Origin: CAG-390 sp045633005 | Lineage (GTDB): Bacteria > Bacillota > Clostridia > Oscillospirales > CAG-272 | NCBI GenBank assembly: GCA_045633005.1 | Contig: JAZQXT010000003.1 | Span: 1 to 14,158, forward strand | Length of the DNA: 14,158 nt | Direction: 5' to 3' | Position numbers and translations under genes: made by a program | The notes under the pieces: model-generated | What the model was told of the DNA's origin: nothing | Seen by the model: the letters and a program-made list of their open reading frames with translations, nothing else | Database searches by the model: none | Part shown: positions 7,389 to 13,558 of the stretch, piece by piece | Numbering within the stretch: position 1 is the first letter of the stretch | How the letters are laid out: every line of letters starts with the position of its first letter

Positions 7389-8726
7389 TCAGCGAAACGT
7401 TCTGTGGTTGTGCGAGCGTGAAGCTTTGAGCGCAGATTTTGCTACGATATAAACGATCGTGATGATGATGCCGCTTATCACGCTTGCGATGAAAACACGG
7501 CTCTGCGTTATCTCGCGTATCCATTCGAGAAAATACAGCCACTCGCTTTTTGCAACCGAGAATTTAGTCACGAGGTTTACCGTGCCGAGCACCTCTCCGT
7601 CTCTGATGACGGAAATAAAGCCGACCGACGTGCCTTCGGTAACGGGGGCCGTCAGGGAATCCGCGGTCAGCGTGTAGTCGATAGTTATATCCTTACCGAC
7701 CGCCGCGCTTTTGGGAAGGAAAAAGGACATCGAGCTTTCGGGAACGACAAGCACGCTTTCGTTATCGGAAGCCATTTCAACGGGAAGCTCTGTGATTATA
7801 TCGCTCTTTTTCAAAACCTCTTTATATTCAAATGTCTTTGACGCCCAGCTTGTCAGCTTTTTAGTAAGGCTGTAGGATGAGTTGTTGCCGTTGATATCGG
7901 TCGTCCCACCCATTACTATGGACAGGTATGAAAGTGAGCCGTATTGTGCAACGGTCACCACGCATTCGCCGCCTTGAACGGTGAAGCCCGCGTTGATGCC
8001 TCGGCAGTTTTTGTCGTAGTATCTTTGGGATCTGAGCTTGGACATAAGGTAGTTTCTGTTCGCAAAATCGCGCTTGGTGGACAGCCCCTCGGTCTCGTAG
8101 GATTGCGCCGAGGATATTTCCATATAAAGCGGTACTTTATACGCGGCAAGAGCGAGCGCGGCAACGTCCTTTGCGGTCGTTACCATTGCGGGATCGTGTA
8201 CGCCCGTGGCGTTGGTGTAGATCGTGTTCGTCATACCAAGATCTTTTGCTTTCGCATTCATCAGAGAAACGAATGCCGCCTCGCCCCCCGAAATAATGTG
8301 TGCTATTATGGAGATAGCGTCGTTGTAGCCGCCGCAGATCGCGTGATAGAGCAGATCGCGCACCGTGGGATATTCCCCCGGAGTCAGCCAGTTGCACTGC
8401 TGTCCCACGACGCTTGTAAGCATTTCGGGCAGTATAGCTATCTTTTCATCCAGCTTGTCCGAGAGATGCTCGATGGCGACGAGTCCCATCATTATTTTTA
8501 CTGTCGATGCGGGATAGATCAGCGCGTCGCAGTTTTTCTCAACTATGGGGATCTTGTTTTCTATATTGTAAAGGTAGATCGTTTTTGCCGTATCGAGGGG
8601 AATGTCAGAAAGCTCCTCAGCGCCCGTATGCACTCCGATAAAAGATAAGAACAGAGTGAGGATCAGGCAGATACAGCAGAAAAACGCCACAATTCTCTTT
8701 GTGGCGAAGCACCCAATGGATCTCAT
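7389..8726 (-). CDS. D-alanyl-D-alanine carboxypeptidase homologue (S11/PBP5 family) with degenerate SxN and KTG motifs
   Basis: The protein has 445 aa. The family trims the terminal D-Ala from peptidoglycan stem peptides. An N-terminal signal or anchor spans about residues 11-35. The S11 domain follows to about 275, with the acylation motif PASTVK (Ser74, Lys77). The second motif, normally S-x-N, reads G133-Y-N135 in CGGYNDA. The third, normally KTG in GIKTGFT, reads N245-A-G247 in GINAGFT. A PBP5 C-terminal-like beta domain occupies about 305-395. A C-terminal TM helix (about 411-432) and a basic tail end the protein, so it is membrane-held at the C-terminus. The catalytic serine remains, but activity is uncertain. 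The start at 8726 has AGGA 8 nt upstream and lies 17 bp after ribF, implying co-transcription. No terminator is visible before the acpP promoter. Confidence 0.9.
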   Translation of the reverse strand: MRSIGCFATKRIVAFFCCICLILTLFLSFIGVHTGAEELSDIPLDTAKTIYLYNIENKIPIVEKNCDALIYPASTVKIMMGLVAIEHLSDKLDEKIAILPEMLTSVVGQQCNWLTPGEYPTVRDLLYHAICGGYNDAISIIAHIISGGEAAFVSLMNAKAKDLGMTNTIYTNATGVHDPAMVTTAKDVAALALAAYKVPLYMEISSAQSYETEGLSTKRDFANRNYLMSKLRSQRYYDKNCRGINAGFTVQGGECVVTVAQYGSLSYLSIVMGGTTDINGNNSSYSLTKKLTSWASKTFEYKEVLKKSDIITELPVEMASDNESVLVVPESSMSFFLPKSAAVGKDITIDYTLTADSLTAPVTEGTSVGFISVIRDGEVLGTVNLVTKFSVAKSEWLYFLEWIREITQSRVFIASVISGIIITIVYIVAKSALKASRSHNHRTFR

Positions 8727-8743
8727 TTTATTATCCTGTGTGT

Positions 8744-9676
8744 TTATTTATTTTCAGTAAAAACGGCGCGTGCGGCTTCGATATCCGCACTTACCTGCCG
8801 AACCAGAGCATCGGCGTTCGGGAACACTTGCTCTCCGCGCAGATAGCGCAAAAACTCCACTTTTACGTTTTTGCCGTAAAGGTTTTCCGAGGTGTCGAGC
8901 AAATGCGTTTCAACGCGCACCTGACCGCGCGAATCAAGCGTGGGGGCGGTGCCGCAATCGGTTATGGAGAGTGCCTTTTTGCCGTCGGGCAGAACCGTGC
9001 GGGTGGCGTATACGCCGAATTTAGGTATCAAGCGGCTTTCGGACGGAATTTGGTTAAGCGTGGGAAAGCCGAGCTTTCGTCCGTCGCCGCGCCCCGCGGA
9101 AACGGGCAGAGTTATGGAATACGGCGCACCGAGCATTTCGGCAGCTTCATCGACCCGCCCATCCTCAATAAGCGCGCGAATGCGGCTGGAGCTTATGGGC
9201 GCGCCGCCGTGCATAACGGCGTCAACGCAAACGGCGTTCTCGCCGAAATATTTTTTGAGCGTTTCGGGCGTGCCTTGGCGATCCTTTCCGAAGCAGAAGT
9301 TGAAACCGCATACCGTAGCTATCGCGTTAAAGCGGCCTACGAGAATCTTTTTGATGAAATCGTCCGGGGTCATATCCTTTATCGCGGAAAAATCCGCAAA
9401 TATGGCAAGGTCAGCCCCCATCGCGCCAAAGCGGCACAAACGTTCGTCCGTATTGCTGAGGGAAATACGCCTTTGTGGGTTGGCATACGAGGCGGGCGGC
9501 AGAGCAAAGGAAAAGACGCATAGCGATGCGTTAAGTCGCTCTGCAAGATCGTATGCGGTGTCTATTATTGCCTTGTGACCAAGATGCAATCCGTCAAAGC
9601 TGCCAAGTGCGATCACCGCCTTGTCCATTGCCGCCCTTACGGTCAGCGGCTTGAACTCAAAGGGGACGGCGTTCAT
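8744..9676 (-). CDS. ribF: Bifunctional riboflavin kinase / FAD synthetase
   Basis: The 310-aa protein matches the usual RibF length. It converts riboflavin to FMN (C-terminal kinase domain) and FMN to FAD (N-terminal adenylyltransferase domain) in the cytoplasm. Motifs of the nucleotidyltransferase half are GSFDGLHLGH (25-34), CGFNFCFGKDRQG (123-135) and SSSRIR (162-167). The kinase half shows GFPTLN (203-208), KFGVYAT and VETHLLD (255-261). The start at 9676 overlaps the ireB stop in an ATGA arrangement, suggesting translational coupling. Its own Shine-Dalgarno is weak and distant. A later Met17 would leave too little sequence before GSFDG compared with typical homologues. The downstream carboxypeptidase gene follows after 17 bp. 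In many Firmicutes ribF follows truB and rbfA; here it follows ireB instead. Confidence 0.97.
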   Translation of the reverse strand: MNAVPFEFKPLTVRAAMDKAVIALGSFDGLHLGHKAIIDTAYDLAERLNASLCVFSFALPPASYANPQRRISLSNTDERLCRFGAMGADLAIFADFSAIKDMTPDDFIKKILVGRFNAIATVCGFNFCFGKDRQGTPETLKKYFGENAVCVDAVMHGGAPISSSRIRALIEDGRVDEAAEMLGAPYSITLPVSAGRGDGRKLGFPTLNQIPSESRLIPKFGVYATRTVLPDGKKALSITDCGTAPTLDSRGQVRVETHLLDTSENLYGKNVKVEFLRYLRGEQVFPNADALVRQVSADIEAARAVFTENK

Positions 9677-9966
9677 TTTTCGGATTTGCCCTTTTCTGCA
9701 AAGTAGTGTCTTATTATCGCGTCAAGCAGATCGTCGCGGTCAAAGCGGCAAACGAGGCTTCTTGCGTTTTTGTGGTTCGTAACGTAAGCGGGGTCGTCGG
9801 AAAGGATGTAGCCGACGAGCTGGCTTGTGGGGTTGTAGCCCTTCTCCGCGAGCGCGTCGTAAACCGTGTCAAGTATCTCTCTTATGGTAGCATCCTTGTC
9901 GGCGGCTGTCGGGAAGGGTCTCGTTTCCCGTCCGCCCATCAAAGTGTTAAAGGGTTTTCCAAGCAT
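9673..9966 (-). CDS. ireB: IreB family regulatory phosphoprotein (UPF0297)
   Basis: This 97-aa protein starts at ATG 9966, supported by AAAGGAG 8 nt upstream. A longer in-frame start at 9993 has no ribosome site. The core at residues 29-89 (ILDTVYDALAEKGYNP, VGYILSDDPAYVTNHKNAR, then DRDDLLDAIIRHYF) is characteristic of the IreB/UPF0297 family. In Enterococcus faecalis IreB is a substrate of the Ser/Thr kinase IreK and affects cephalosporin resistance. The N-terminal 28 residues (MLGKPFNTLMGG...) differ from the usual short MxxFDxTMxF-like start, though a Thr (T8) sits near the place where phosphorylated threonines occur in IreB. The usual neighbours (alaS, ruvX, a DUF1292 gene) are absent. 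It is translationally coupled to ribF. Confidence 0.93.
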   Translation of the reverse strand: MLGKPFNTLMGGRETRPFPTAADKDATIREILDTVYDALAEKGYNPTSQLVGYILSDDPAYVTNHKNARSLVCRFDRDDLLDAIIRHYFAEKGKSEK

Positions 9967-10005
9967 TTTGAATCTCCTTTTTTGAAAAAACAATTAATCA
10001 CCATA

Positions 10006-10034
10006 ATTATAACCTATTTTTTTGGGAATTTCAA
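10006..10034 (-). promoter_or_regulatory. Promoter of the ireB-ribF-dac transcript
   Basis: The minus strand has TTGAAA (10029-10034), a 17-nt spacer and TATAAT (10006-10011), about 40 nt upstream of the ireB start. No terminator is visible between the upstream small membrane protein gene and this promoter, so readthrough from that gene is possible. Confidence 0.78.
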
Positions 10035-10081
10035 TAGCTCGAAGCGTGTAATTTTTCAATTTTAATAAAAATATAAGCATT

Positions 10082-10357
10082 TTAACCGTTTTTTTGATAA
10101 TATCTTTCCGCCGTGTCAAAAGCGAGCGTGCCGACGAACACGATGAGAAGCGTCATTATTATGTATTCCACCATCGGCGAATAATAGAAAAACGCGCCCA
10201 CGGGGTCTTTCGCGGCGGCTTCTTGTGCCGAGTATATAAGCGCGGCAAGGGCAAGGCATACGACGCTTGCACCGAGCCTGAATATCAGCATCGCACGGCG
10301 GCTTATCTCCGATACGGCAAGTAAAAAATCGTTTAAGCGTAGCTTTTTTGCTTTCAT
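10082..10357 (-). CDS. Small two-TM membrane protein of unknown function
   Basis: The 91-aa protein starts at ATG 10357, with AAGGGGG about 6 nt upstream; a TTG at 10372 is less likely because it precedes this ribosome site. The N-terminus is basic (MKAKKLR). There are two predicted membrane helices, about residues 22-44 and 64-80, with a short polar loop between and a charged tail (ERYYQKNG). I do not recognise the family. It is preceded by an extended -10 promoter and followed by ireB after 115 bp. The promoter, ribosome site and clean hydrophobic pattern argue for a real gene. Function is unknown. Confidence 0.7.
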   Translation of the reverse strand: MKAKKLRLNDFLLAVSEISRRAMLIFRLGASVVCLALAALIYSAQEAAAKDPVGAFFYYSPMVEYIIMTLLIVFVGTLAFDTAERYYQKNG

Positions 10358-10395
10358 ATTGCCCCCTTTCAAAAATGAATATTTTAAAAATATGC

Positions 10396-10425
10396 GTCGA
10401 AAAAACGCGAAATATGCGTTTTTTT
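10396..10425. other. Leader hairpin, terminator-like, upstream of the small membrane protein gene
   Basis: AAAAAACGC and GCGTTTTTT arms with a 7-nt loop lie between the promoter (10427-10455) and the start codon at 10357. On the minus strand the stem is followed by T-rich sequence. A direct repeat AAATATGCGT (10388-10397 and 10410-10419) overlaps it. It may attenuate or protect the transcript, or may be incidental in this AT-rich stretch. Confidence 0.4.
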
Positions 10426-10426
10426 C

Positions 10427-10455
10427 ATTATATCATACGTTTTATTCGCGTTCCA
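10427..10455 (-). promoter_or_regulatory. Extended -10 promoter of the small membrane protein gene
   Basis: On the minus strand TGA precedes a consensus TATAAT (10427-10432), giving TGnTATAAT. The -35 at 17-nt spacing is weak (TGGAAC, 10450-10455), which is common for extended -10 promoters. The leader to the ATG at 10357 is about 60 nt. Confidence 0.6.
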
Positions 10456-10634
10456 GCGGTAAATAATGGGAGCAGCGGTTGTGCATATTGCGAAAAAATA
10501 AAATCACTTGGTTACAAAAAATGAATAATTATTCAAAAAAATACAGAAATGGATAAAAATGAAAAAATAAGCGGTCGAAAAAGAGTAGAATTGCGCTCTT
10601 TCTGTCATTATTACCAAAATATCCCGCCTAAATC
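10456..10634. other. AT-rich intergenic region without a visible gene
   Basis: This stretch lies between two divergent promoters. It contains a perfect 14-bp palindrome TGAATAATTATTCA (10522-10535) and a weak hairpin AAAGAG/CTCTTT near 10580-10602. I see no open frame with a ribosome site, no tRNA and no recognisable riboswitch. A small RNA cannot be ruled out. Confidence 0.5.
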
Positions 10635-10668
10635 TTGACACTTTTCGAAGCAAACCGTGTGCTATCAT
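10635..10668 (+). promoter_or_regulatory. Putative promoter of the 100-aa DUF6514-like gene
   Basis: An extended -10, TGC then TATCAT (10663-10668), lies 35 nt before the gene. A perfect TTGACA (10635-10640) is present, but at 22 nt it is too far for a standard pairing. The extended -10 is therefore the more credible element. Confidence 0.45.
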
Positions 10669-10703
10669 TTTATTGCGAACCAAAAAAAGTGGAGGTCAAA
10701 ACG

Positions 10704-11006
10704 ATGATTTTATTCAAGCAATGCCGCAAAAACCGTTATAGGAGAATAGTGCGGATAAAAGGCGAGGTTCGGAGCGTTCTCGGTAAGGAGGTGACGTACG
10801 GCTTTTACGAGGTACGCGGCGCGGGCGGCGTGCGCTACGCCGTAAGCGTTTCAAGCGGTGTGGAGAGCAGCGCGTATTATTTCGGTACGGAAAGGCTTGC
10901 CGCGGAAGAGATGTTTGACGTTATCGTCGAGGGGCTGGTAACGCCGTGTAGCTTAAAATACATAGCGGAGGATTTCAGCGGCGGACGGGCAAAAATGCTC
11001 AAATAA
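10704..11006 (+). CDS. Small hypothetical protein, DUF6514-like
   Basis: The 100-aa protein starts at ATG 10704, with a strong GGAGG (10691-10695) 8 nt upstream. A longer in-frame TTG start at 10635 falls on the promoter and is rejected. The N-terminus is very basic (CRKNRYRRIVRIKG). The centre has TYGFYEV followed by a beta-like segment. The C-terminus (EEMFDVIVEGLVTPCSLKYIAEDF) resembles clostridial DUF6514 proteins, which end in a similar Asp-rich helix pattern. No signal peptide or TM segment is seen, so it is probably cytoplasmic. Function is unknown. nrdR follows in the same direction after 82 bp with its own promoter, so the two need not be one operon. Confidence 0.75.
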   Translation: MILFKQCRKNRYRRIVRIKGEVRSVLGKEVTYGFYEVRGAGGVRYAVSVSSGVESSAYYFGTERLAAEEMFDVIVEGLVTPCSLKYIAEDFSGGRAKMLK

Positions 11007-11025
11007 GGCAGTTTTCAGAAAAAAC

Positions 11026-11054
11026 TTTACAAAACGAAAAAAATGTGCTATTAT
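11026..11054 (+). promoter_or_regulatory. Promoter of nrdR
   Basis: TTTACA (11026-11031), a 17-nt spacer and TATTAT (11049-11054) preceded by TGC give a good extended SigA promoter. The leader is about 30 nt. No NrdR box is recognisable here. Confidence 0.75.
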
Positions 11055-11088
11055 TTAAGCATAAAATACCCAAAAAGGATAAAAAAGC

Positions 11089-11544
11089 ATGAAATGTCCC
11101 AATTGCGGCTGTCTTGAAAGCCGAGTTATCGATTCCCGTCAGAACGTAGACGCAAACAATATCCGCCGTCGCCGCGAGTGTATGGCGTGCCAAAAGAGAT
11201 TTACCACCTTCGAGGTGGTGGAGTCCGTGCAGACTATAGTAATAAAGAAGAACGGCTCAAAGCAGCTCTTTGACCGTCAAAAGCTCCTTGCAGGTCTGCT
11301 TAAGGCGTGCGAAAAACGCCCCGTCAACGCCGAGACTATAGCGGCAGAGATCGAGGCGGAGCTTAATAATTCTTTGCATCAGGAGGTCACGTCGGGTGAC
11401 ATCGGAGAGATGGTCATGCGCAAGCTCAAGGAGGCTGACGACGTTGCCTACGTCCGCTTTGCAAGCGTGTACCGCGAGTTCAAGGATATCGAATCCTTTA
11501 TCAGAGAGCTGACCGACATCAAAAACGGCGGCATTCAGGAATAA
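11089..11544 (+). CDS. nrdR: Transcriptional repressor NrdR
   Basis: The 151-aa protein has the usual NrdR length and layout. NrdR senses ATP/dATP and represses ribonucleotide reductase operons. The N-terminal zinc ribbon has C3, C6, C31 and C34, with the signature VIDSRQ...IRRRRECMACQKRFTTFE. The ATP-cone domain covers about residues 49-139 (VIKKNGSKQLFDRQKL onwards). A ribosome site AAAGGA lies about 9 nt before the ATG. The stop codon TAA is part of the terminator arm that is shared with the convergent pckA. No ribonucleotide reductase gene is in the window, so its targets lie elsewhere. Confidence 0.98.
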   Translation: MKCPNCGCLESRVIDSRQNVDANNIRRRRECMACQKRFTTFEVVESVQTIVIKKNGSKQLFDRQKLLAGLLKACEKRPVNAETIAAEIEAELNNSLHQEVTSGDIGEMVMRKLKEADDVAYVRFASVYREFKDIESFIRELTDIKNGGIQE

Positions 11545-11580
11545 AAAATGCGCCCCAAGCGTTTGGGGCGCATTTTTTAT
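11541..11580. terminator. Bidirectional terminator between nrdR and pckA
   Basis: Near-perfect 18-bp arms with a GCGT loop: a GC core TGCGCCCCAA/TTGGGGCGCA flanked by A and T runs on either side. It can therefore stop transcription from nrdR (plus) and from pckA (minus). The left arm includes the nrdR stop codon, and the pckA stop is 14 bp beyond the right arm. Confidence 0.93.
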
Positions 11581-11593
11581 TCTAATTTTAAAC

Positions 11594-13384
11594 TTACGCG
11601 TTGAGTCTTGCCTCAAGTGCGGAAAGCTCGTCGTAAAGCTCGGCGGGAACGCGGTCGCCAACGAGAGCGTAGAACTCTCTGATGTTGGAGATATCCTCGA
11701 TCCACGAAGCCTTGTCTATGCTGACAAGCTCCTTGATGGTGTCAAGGTTAACGTCCTCAAGTCCCTCGATGTTGATATCCTCAGCCTTGGGAACGTAGCC
11801 GATAGCGGTAAGGTCAGCCTCGACCTTGTCCTCGCAACGAGCAAGGATCCAATCGAGAACGCGGAGGTTGTCGCCGAATCCGGGCCAGATGAAGTGACCT
11901 TCGTCGTCAGTGCGGAACCAGTTAACGTGGAATATCTTGGGAGCGTTGGGGATCTTCTTGCCCATGTCAAGCCAATGTGCCCAGTAGTCGCCCATGTTGT
12001 AGCCGACGAAGGGACGCATAGCCATGGGATCGCGGCGAACTACGCCGACAGCGCCTGCGGCTGCTGCGGTAGTCTCGGAAGCCATGATAGAACCAACGAA
12101 GGTACCGTTCTGCCAGCTTGTGGACTGGTATACCAGAGGAGCGGTCTTTGCACGTCTGCCGCCGAATACGATCGCGCTGATCGGAACGCCCTTAAGGCTG
12201 TTGAACTCGGAGGAGATGCATGGGCAGTTCTTTGCGAGCGCAGTGAAGCGGGAGTTGGGATGTGCGCCGCAGGTGGACTTATCCTTCTTGTCGTACTTGG
12301 TGCAATCCCAAGGATTGCCCTTCCAGTCGATAGCGTAGCCGGGCTGGGGAGGATTGTTGTCAAGGCCTTCCCACCAAACGGTGTTGTCCTTGGTGTTGTG
12401 AACGACGTTGGTGAATATGGTGTCGCGCATGCAGGTGTGAAGCGCGTTGGGGTTGGACTTTTCGTTAGTACCGGGAGCAACGCCGAAGAAGCCGTTTTCG
12501 GGGTTAACGGCGTAGAGCTTGCCGTCCTCAGGATTTACGCGCAGCCAAGCGATATCGTCGCCGACGCACCATACCTTGTAGCCCTTCTCGCGGTAGATGG
12601 CGGGAGGAATGAGCATTGCGAGGTTGGTCTTGCCGCAAGCAGAGGGGAATGCGGCGCAGATGTACTTAATGTCGCCGTTGGGATATTCAACGCCGAGAAT
12701 GAGCATATGCTCAGCCATCCAGCCTTCCTTGCGACCGAGGAAGGAAGCGATGCGGAGTGCAAAGCACTTCTTGCCGAGAAGTACGTTTCCGCCGTAACCT
12801 GAGTTAACGGACATGATCTCGTTGGTCTCGGGGAAGTGGGTGATGTAGCGGTTCTCCTCGTCGATATCGGCTCTTGCGTGCAGACCCTTGATGTAGTCGG
12901 GGCTGTCGCCGAGTGCCTCGAGCACGTTTGTGCCTACGCGGGTCATGATAAGCATGTTAAGAACGACGTAGATGGAGTCGGTAAGCTCGATGCCGTATTT
13001 AGCAAAGTCAGAGCCTACAACACCCATGGAGTAGGGGATAACGTACATGGTACGTCCCTTCATGGAGCCGCGGTAGAGCTTAAAGAGCTTTTCCTTCATC
13101 TCGGCGGGAGCCATCCAGTTGTTGATGCTTCCTGCATCCTCCTGCTTCTCGGTGCAGATGTAGGTTCTGCCCTCAACGCGAGCAACGTCGTTTACAGCGG
13201 TGCGGTGCAGATAGCAGTTGGGGAGAAGCTCCTCGTTGAGCTTGAAGATCTCGCCCGTTGCGCAAGCCTCGGCGCGGAGAGCCTCAGCCTGAGCGTCGCT
13301 TCCGTCTATCCAGACGATCTTGTCGGGCTTGGTCATAGTCGCCATCTCGTCGATCCAATTGAGTACGAACTTGTTGTTTGTCAT
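11594..13384 (-). CDS. pckA: Phosphoenolpyruvate carboxykinase (GTP)
   Basis: The 596-aa enzyme interconverts oxaloacetate plus GTP with phosphoenolpyruvate, CO2 and GDP. In anaerobes it may run toward oxaloacetate. The sequence is of the GTP type: the P-loop with reactive cysteine FPSACGKTN (about 246-254), GDDIAWLR (about 275-282), SLLGKK-like VLLGKKCFALRIAS, AEHMLILG with a metal-binding His, HPNSRFT, and NWFRTD followed by FIWPGFGDNLRVL for guanine binding. The length fits the family. Two adjacent ATGs are possible, at 13387 and 13384. AAGGAG lies 4 nt from the first and 7 nt from the second, favouring 13384. A TTG further up (13405) precedes the ribosome site and is rejected. The gene is monocistronic, divergent from lexA and convergent with nrdR. 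Confidence 0.97.
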   Translation of the reverse strand: MTNNKFVLNWIDEMATMTKPDKIVWIDGSDAQAEALRAEACATGEIFKLNEELLPNCYLHRTAVNDVARVEGRTYICTEKQEDAGSINNWMAPAEMKEKLFKLYRGSMKGRTMYVIPYSMGVVGSDFAKYGIELTDSIYVVLNMLIMTRVGTNVLEALGDSPDYIKGLHARADIDEENRYITHFPETNEIMSVNSGYGGNVLLGKKCFALRIASFLGRKEGWMAEHMLILGVEYPNGDIKYICAAFPSACGKTNLAMLIPPAIYREKGYKVWCVGDDIAWLRVNPEDGKLYAVNPENGFFGVAPGTNEKSNPNALHTCMRDTIFTNVVHNTKDNTVWWEGLDNNPPQPGYAIDWKGNPWDCTKYDKKDKSTCGAHPNSRFTALAKNCPCISSEFNSLKGVPISAIVFGGRRAKTAPLVYQSTSWQNGTFVGSIMASETTAAAAGAVGVVRRDPMAMRPFVGYNMGDYWAHWLDMGKKIPNAPKIFHVNWFRTDDEGHFIWPGFGDNLRVLDWILARCEDKVEADLTAIGYVPKAEDINIEGLEDVNLDTIKELVSIDKASWIEDISNIREFYALVGDRVPAELYDELSALEARLNA

Positions 13385-13419
13385 CATATGTCTCCTTGAA
13401 AACAAAATTCTCTATCGTA

Positions 13420-13448
13420 ATTATACAATAAAAAAAACCGCGGCGCAA
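13420..13448 (-). promoter_or_regulatory. Promoter of pckA
   Basis: On the minus strand TATAAT (13420-13425) lies 17 nt from a weak -35 TTGCGC (13443-13448). The leader is about 30 nt. The weak -35 suggests that an activator could be needed, but no catabolite-response element is clear. Confidence 0.65.
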
Positions 13449-13488
13449 GGGGTTTTTGAAAAAAATCAAAAAAATAGTAAGTTTTTTC

Positions 13489-13502
13489 AGAACAATTGTT
13501 TG
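13489..13502 (+). promoter_or_regulatory. LexA box (SOS operator) upstream of lexA
   Basis: AGAACAATTGTTTG matches the Firmicutes consensus CGAACRNRYGTTYG at 12 of 14 positions and keeps the GAAC-N4-GTT core. It overlaps the lexA -35, as expected for autorepression. It lies about 40 bp upstream of the divergent pckA -35. Confidence 0.8.
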
Positions 13503-13528
13503 CATACTGGCGAAAATTATGATATAAT
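13500..13528 (+). promoter_or_regulatory. Promoter of lexA
   Basis: TATAAT (13523-13528) is preceded by TGA, forming an extended -10. The -35 TTGCAT (13500-13505) is 17 nt upstream and overlaps the LexA box. The leader to the ATG at 13559 is about 25 nt. Confidence 0.75.
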
Positions 13529-13558
13529 TAAGCCACAGATACGAAGGAGCGTGAGAAA

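Noticed and set aside
7944..9523. Plus-strand open frames of 234 and 274 codons
   Set aside because: Antisense to the carboxypeptidase homologue and ribF; no ribosome site, signal or family resemblance.
11007..11025. Weak hairpin AGTTTT/AAAACT after the 100-aa gene as a terminator
   Set aside because: Only six AT base pairs, no GC core, and it overlaps the nrdR promoter region.
11894..12802. Plus-strand 302-codon open frame
   Set aside because: Antisense to pckA, whose full set of conserved motifs proves the minus-strand frame.
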